The notes under the pieces were generated by a model. That model made no database searches. It worked only from the letters and a program-made list of their open reading frames with translations, and had not been told where the DNA came from. 64,000 nt of DNA from Brevibacterium antiquum (GTDB lineage: Bacteria > Actinomycetota > Actinomycetes > Actinomycetales > Brevibacteriaceae): NCBI RefSeq assembly GCF_016107655.1, contig NZ_JABASX010000003.1:186001-250000 (forward strand), given 5' to 3'. Shown here one piece after another: positions 60,180 through 64,000 of this stretch; positions within the stretch are counted from its first letter, which is position 1, and every line of letters begins with the position of its first letter. Both the position numbers and the translations under genes were made by a program.

Positions 60180-61963
60180 CAGGCCTCGGCGTCGTCGTCT
60201 TCCGGTTCGAAGTCCACGCCGGCCTCGGCACGCTGTGCGTCGGTGATCGGTGCGGGAGCCTGGGTGAGCGGATCGTATCCGGCGCCCGTCTTCGGGAAGG
60301 CGATGACTTCGCGGATCGAGTCGACCCCGGCGAGCAGGGACACGATGCGGTCCCAGCCGAAGGCGATGCCTCCGTGCGGGGGTGCGCCGAACTTGAAGGC
60401 TTCGAGGAGGAAGCCGAACTTCTCCTGTGCGTCCTCCTCGGAGATGCCCATGATCTTGAACACGCGTTCCTGGACGTCCTTGCGATGGATGCGGATCGAA
60501 CCGCCGCCGATCTCGTTGCCGTTGCACACGATGTCGTAGGCGTAGGCCAGGGCGGCACCCGGATCGGACTCCAGAGTGTCAAGGAATTCGGGCTTCGGAG
60601 CGGTGAAGGCGTGGTGGACAGCGGTCCATGTTCCTTCACCGACGGCCACGTCGCCTGCGGCCTGAGCCGCGGCTGCCGATTCGAAGAGCGGTGCGTCGAC
60701 GACCCACACGAAGGCCCAGTCGCCTTCCTTGATGAGTCCTGTGCGTTCGGCGATCTCATTGCGGGCCGCGCCCAGGAGAGCCCGCGAGCTCGCAGGATCA
60801 CCGGCGGCGAAGAAGATCGCGTCACCGGGAGCTGCTCCTGCGGCTTCGACGAGGCCTGCCTTCTCCTGCTCGGAGATGTTCTTGGCCACAGGACCACTCA
60901 GGGTGCCGTCTTCGGCCACGAGCACGTAGGCCAGGCCCTTGGCGCCGCGCTGCTTGGCCCAGTCCTGCCAGGCGTCGAGCTGACGACGGGGCAGGGAGCC
61001 GCCGCCGGGGTAGACGACGGAGCCGACGTAGTCGGACTGGAAGACCCGGAACGGGGTGTCCTGGAAGAATTCGGTGAGGTTGTGCAGTTCGAGTTCGAAG
61101 CGCAGATCGGGCTTGTCGCTGCCGTACTTCTCCATCGCCTCGGCGTAGGTGATGTGCGGGATCGGCGTGGTGATCTCGTGTCCGATGAGCTTCCACAGAG
61201 CCACGAGGATCTTCTCGGCAAGCTCGATGATGTCTTCCTGCTCGACGAAGGAGGCCTCGATGTCGAGCTGGGTGAATTCTGGCTGCCGGTCGGCGCGGAA
61301 GTCCTCGTCGCGGTAGCAGCGTGCCAGCTGGTAGTAGCGTTCCATACCCGCGACCTGCAGAAGCTGCTTGAACAGCTGCGGCGACTGCGGCAGTGCGTAC
61401 CAGGAACCGGGCTGCAGGCGAGCGGGGACGAGGAAGTCGCGTGCGCCCTCAGGGGTCGACCGGGTCAGGGTCGGGGTCTCGATCTCGAGGAATTCCTGCT
61501 CGTCGAGGACCGTGCGGGCCGCCTTGTTCGCGGCCGAGCGCAGACGCATGGTGGAGGCCGGACCTGACCGACGCAGGTCGAGGTACCGGTAGCGCAGGCG
61601 GGTCTCCTCGCCGACGGTGCCGGCGTCTTCGGCGTGGTCGGAGACCTGGAAGGGCAGCGCCTCGGCGAGGCTGAGGATCTCGACGTTCGTGTCGATGACC
61701 TCGATGTCGCCGGTCGGCAGGTTGGCGTTGGTGTTGCCCTCGGGACGCAGGGACACGGTGCCGGTGACCTTGACGACGGATTCGTTGCGCAGCGCGTGCG
61801 CATCGTCCTCACGGACGACGACCTGGACGATGCCCGAAGCGTCACGCAGATCGATGAAGGCGACACCTCCGTGATCGCGACGACGGTCGACCCACCCGGT
61901 CAGAGTGACGGTCTGTCCTGCGTGTGAGGCTCGCAGGCTTCCGGTTTTGTGGCTTCGCAGCAC
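60179..61963 (-). CDS. aspS: Aspartyl-tRNA synthetase
   Basis: The product (594 aa) has an N-terminal OB-fold ([20 protein letters not shown]), a class II core with [26 protein letters not shown], and the bacterial GAD insert, ending with GIAFGWDRI. It may be non-discriminating (Asp/Asn), which cannot be told here. AGGAG lies about 7 bases before the GTG start. Confidence 0.97.
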   Translation of the reverse strand: MLRSHKTGSLRASHAGQTVTLTGWVDRRRDHGGVAFIDLRDASGIVQVVVREDDAHALRNESVVKVTGTVSLRPEGNTNANLPTGDIEVIDTNVEILSLAEALPFQVSDHAEDAGTVGEETRLRYRYLDLRRSGPASTMRLRSAANKAARTVLDEQEFLEIETPTLTRSTPEGARDFLVPARLQPGSWYALPQSPQLFKQLLQVAGMERYYQLARCYRDEDFRADRQPEFTQLDIEASFVEQEDIIELAEKILVALWKLIGHEITTPIPHITYAEAMEKYGSDKPDLRFELELHNLTEFFQDTPFRVFQSDYVGSVVYPGGGSLPRRQLDAWQDWAKQRGAKGLAYVLVAEDGTLSGPVAKNISEQEKAGLVEAAGAAPGDAIFFAAGDPASSRALLGAARNEIAERTGLIKEGDWAFVWVVDAPLFESAAAAQAAGDVAVGEGTWTAVHHAFTAPKPEFLDTLESDPGAALAYAYDIVCNGNEIGGGSIRIHRKDVQERVFKIMGISEEDAQEKFGFLLEAFKFGAPPHGGIAFGWDRIVSLLAGVDSIREVIAFPKTGAGYDPLTQAPAPITDAQRAEAGVDFEPEDDDAEA

Positions 61964-61980
61964 CTAGGGCTCCTTTACGA

Positions 61981-62004
61981 TGTTTATGTGGCAGCGCGTG
62001 AACA
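61981..62004. promoter_or_regulatory. Imperfect inverted repeat between aspS and the arsR-type gene
   Basis: TGTTTATG-8-CGTGAACA pairs at 6 of 8 positions, with the rest G.T-like. It lies in the 119-base divergent spacer and could be the regulator's own operator. ArsR/SmtB operators often have the form TGAACA/TGTTCA. Confidence 0.3.
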
Positions 62005-62082
62005 ATGATAGTCGCTCGCCACTCGATTACCGGCATGGCCCACAGCAGGTCATCTGCCGCGGGCGACGAGGAAGAGGATCAC

Positions 62083-62457
62083 ATGAGCACAGGTGGCACG
62101 GGCACGGAGGATCTCGGCTGGGATGCGGGAACAGACCCCACCTCGGCGCAGGTCGAGGTGGCTGCGGAGACCTTTCGCATGCTCGCCTCCGGGACTCGCC
62201 TCCGTTTGGTCTGGACGTTGGTCAACCAGGAACTCGATGTCTCTTCCCTCGCCGAGGCGATCGGTGCGGCCGTCCCCACCGTGAGTCAGCATCTGGCGAA
62301 GATGAGATTGGCGGGCCTGATCTCGTCTCGCCGGGACGGGCGTCGGATCTTCTACACCGTCGATGATCCGCACGTGGTCACAATGGTGCGCGAGATCTTC
62401 GATCACATCGCCCCCGACGGATCCTTGGCGCCCGACCCGCCCGCGAGCGGCTCCTGA
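62083..62457 (+). CDS. ArsR/SmtB-family metal-sensing transcriptional regulator
   Basis: The product (124 aa) is a winged-helix repressor. The recognition helix is VPTVSQHLAKMRLAGLISS and the wing RRDGRRIFYTVDD. Helix 5 has Asp95, His97 and His108 with the spacing of the CzrA/SmtB zinc site (DxHx10H); the fourth ligand position is Pro111, and Asp112 is next to it. GAGG lies 6 bases before ATG 62083; earlier in-frame starts are weaker. No cysteine-type arsenic site (CxC) is present. No metal exporter is adjacent. Confidence 0.88.
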   Translation: MSTGGTGTEDLGWDAGTDPTSAQVEVAAETFRMLASGTRLRLVWTLVNQELDVSSLAEAIGAAVPTVSQHLAKMRLAGLISSRRDGRRIFYTVDDPHVVTMVREIFDHIAPDGSLAPDPPASGS

Positions 62458-62511
62458 CATTAGGCAGAGGCTTCACACCTCGGCCCAGGCAGGAATTCGG
62501 TCCGAACGATC

Positions 62512-63846
62512 TCAGTCCCGATACACCCGTGGCTGACGATCGGCGGCGACAGGCTCCCATGTCTGAGGGTCCGCCGGAGCCTGCTCACCGGTGCGGATGT
62601 CCTTGATTTCGTGACCACTCTCACCATCGGTGAACCATACGAAGGGGATCTCCCGACGTTCGGCGTAGCGAATCTGCTTTCCGAACTTCGCAGCGCTCGG
62701 TGAGACCTCACAGGCGATGTCACGGGCACGCAGAGCGGTGGCGACCGCATCGGCCTCACCGCGCTTGTCCTCATCCGTGACGGCGACGACCACAGCCGAG
62801 GGTGTTCCACGCGTGGCCTTGATGCCGCTGTCAGCATCGAGGACGAAGGCCATGAGCCGCGAGACGCCGATCGACATCCCGACACCGGGGTAGCTCTTCT
62901 TCCCCACAGTCACGAGCGAATCGTAGCGACCTCCCGAAGCCACGGATCCGAGTTCTTCGTGTCCGATCAGCTGCGTCTCGTAGACGGCTCCTGTGTAGTA
63001 GTCGAGCCCCCGCGCGATCTTCAACTGCGCTACAACTACGCCGGGTGCTCGCTCATCGGCGGCGCGAAGCATCGTGGTCAGAGAGTCGAGACCCTCGTCG
63101 AGCAGGGGGTGCTCGACTCCGAGTGCACGCACGTCGTCTGCGAAGTCCGGCGAATCCGATTCGATCGCGGCCAGTGCGAGGCACAGTCGCTGCTGCTCCT
63201 CGTCGGCCTCGGCCTCCGCGGCCAACAGTTTGCCCACCTCGGCGGGACCGATCTTGTCGTACTTGTCGAGGCAGCGCAGGACTGCCTGGATGTTGGTGAG
63301 TCCGATGCCGCGCGCGAACCCTTCGAGGAGCCTGCGATCGTTGACCACGATCTTGACCCCGGGCACGCCCAGCGGGGCCAACCGGTTGAAGGCATCGGCG
63401 ACTGCGAGCGGTATCTCAACTTCGAAGTGTCCGGGCAGCTCCGCCTCGGCGATGACGTCGATATCGGCTTGGATGAACTCGCGGTACCGGCCCTGCTGGG
63501 GGCGTTCGCCGCGCCACACCGGCTGGATTCGGGCGGCTTTGAACGGGAAGGAGAGTTCGTTTGCGTTGTCGGCGATGAACCGTGCCAGGGGCACAGTGAG
63601 GTCGAAGTGCAGCCCCAGCGGATTGCGCTCGGTGCCCTCGGAGTGCAGGCGGCTGACAGCGAAGATCTCTTTGTCGATCTCTCCGTCCTTGGCGAGCTGG
63701 CTGATCGGCTCGACTGCACGGTGGTTGAGTGCCGAGTATCCATGCAGCGCGAAGGTGTGTTCGAGGACGTCGATGATCGACCTCTCAATCACGCGCTCTG
63801 CTGGAAGTCGTTCCGGGAAACCGGACAGTCGGGCTGACTTCGCCAT
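62512..63846 (-). CDS. hisS: Histidyl-tRNA synthetase
   Basis: The product (444 aa) charges tRNA-His. Class II motifs FDLTVPLARF, QPVWRGERPQQGRYREF and the His-specific ARGLDYYTGAVYE are present, with an anticodon domain ending near TDEDKRGEADAVATALR. AAGGAG lies 5 bases before ATG 63846. It is convergent with the ArsR-type gene. Confidence 0.97.
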   Translation of the reverse strand: MAKSARLSGFPERLPAERVIERSIIDVLEHTFALHGYSALNHRAVEPISQLAKDGEIDKEIFAVSRLHSEGTERNPLGLHFDLTVPLARFIADNANELSFPFKAARIQPVWRGERPQQGRYREFIQADIDVIAEAELPGHFEVEIPLAVADAFNRLAPLGVPGVKIVVNDRRLLEGFARGIGLTNIQAVLRCLDKYDKIGPAEVGKLLAAEAEADEEQQRLCLALAAIESDSPDFADDVRALGVEHPLLDEGLDSLTTMLRAADERAPGVVVAQLKIARGLDYYTGAVYETQLIGHEELGSVASGGRYDSLVTVGKKSYPGVGMSIGVSRLMAFVLDADSGIKATRGTPSAVVVAVTDEDKRGEADAVATALRARDIACEVSPSAAKFGKQIRYAERREIPFVWFTDGESGHEIKDIRTGEQAPADPQTWEPVAADRQPRVYRD

Positions 63847-63905
63847 TGTTCTCCTTGGTGCTCTTCGTCTCTGATGGGTGTTGTCGTAGCTGGTGGGCAC
63901 TGGTC

Positions 63906-63985
63906 TGGTTCGTCTCGAGCAGAAGCGATTCGCCTCATGCGGAACCGATTCGTCTCTAGAAGAACGGGTTCGTCGCCAGCTCGTG
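63906..63985. repeat. Four degenerate 20-bp tandem repeats upstream of hisS
   Basis: Units are 63906-63925, 63926-63945, 63946-63965 and 63966-63985. All share a GATTCG- or GGTTCG-like start followed by TCTC or similar and a GAAC/GAAG end in three of the four. They begin 60 bases upstream of the hisS start; the array may continue beyond the window. Confidence 0.6.
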
Positions 63986-64000
63986 GCCGACTCGGGAGCC

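Noticed and set aside
63906-63985. Short CRISPR array upstream of hisS
   Set aside because: The 20-bp units abut without spacers and diverge in sequence, so this is an ordinary tandem repeat.

Overview
The window is a stretch of bacterial chromosome with high G+C content, dense minus-strand operons and frequent GTG/TTG starts. Gene order, actinobacterial marker genes (mihF, an ANTAR regulator of the PdtaR type, HGxxPAAW and Trp-associated membrane proteins, a helicase-degenerate PriA) and codon use point to an actinobacterium. The arrangement resembles Micrococcales such as Brevibacterium; the genus is an inference, not shown by the sequence. Almost everything is housekeeping and biosynthesis, with little sign of recent mobile DNA: no transposase, integrase, phage gene or CRISPR array was seen.

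Layout. 1-1100: a gene cut by the window edge, its promoter with a palindromic operator, and a SAM methyltransferase. 1100-1403: a gene-free, repeat-rich spacer with a perfect 19-bp inverted repeat. 1404-9005: polA, a hotdog thioesterase, pdtaR, tRNA-Leu(CAA), a dicarboxylate/amino acid symporter and pyk. 9129-15276: gltBD glutamate synthase. 15464-21062: a trp operon (trpE, two small membrane proteins, trpC, trpB, trpA and an unknown membrane protein), coupled to hisI and hisF upstream. 22213-25049: an acyl-CoA carboxyltransferase and a CaiB-type CoA transferase set inside the his cluster. 25052-26659: a PH-like membrane protein, hisG, hisE. 26740-36273: pnuC, rpe, rsmB, fmt, priA, metK, coaBC, rpoZ, gmk and mihF, read as one long minus-strand series from mihF. 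36440-36970: a plus-strand GNAT gene separates this series from the pyrimidine operon (pyrR, pyrB, pyrC, a PH-like protein, carA, carB, pyrF; 36999-45608). 45719-55894: nusB, efp, the shikimate genes aroB, aroK, aroC and aroE, a prepilin peptidase, mltG, ruvX and alaS. 56070-63846: rpsD, a CPA2 antiporter, rarA, aspS, an ArsR regulator and hisS.

How it works together. The operons feed amino acid synthesis (glutamate, Trp, His, the aromatic trunk), UMP synthesis, SAM, CoA and formyl-Met-tRNA supply, and translation. Many neighbouring genes overlap by 4 bases (ATGA, GTGA or TTGA) or 1 base (TGATG), which implies translational coupling. The pyr operon leader carries a near-consensus PyrR RNA-binding sequence next to the pyrR ribosome binding site, so UMP feedback on translation is likely.

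The least ordinary content is non-coding: short tandem repeats with 16, 20, 21 and 34-bp periods in several spacers, the large perfect inverted repeat beside polA, and several candidate operators. Among proteins, the odd items are the carboxyltransferase/CoA-transferase pair inside the his cluster, an orphan prepilin peptidase with an internal repeat, a RarA with an acidic insert, a symporter with changed sodium-site residues and an ArsR regulator with a partial CzrA-like metal site.
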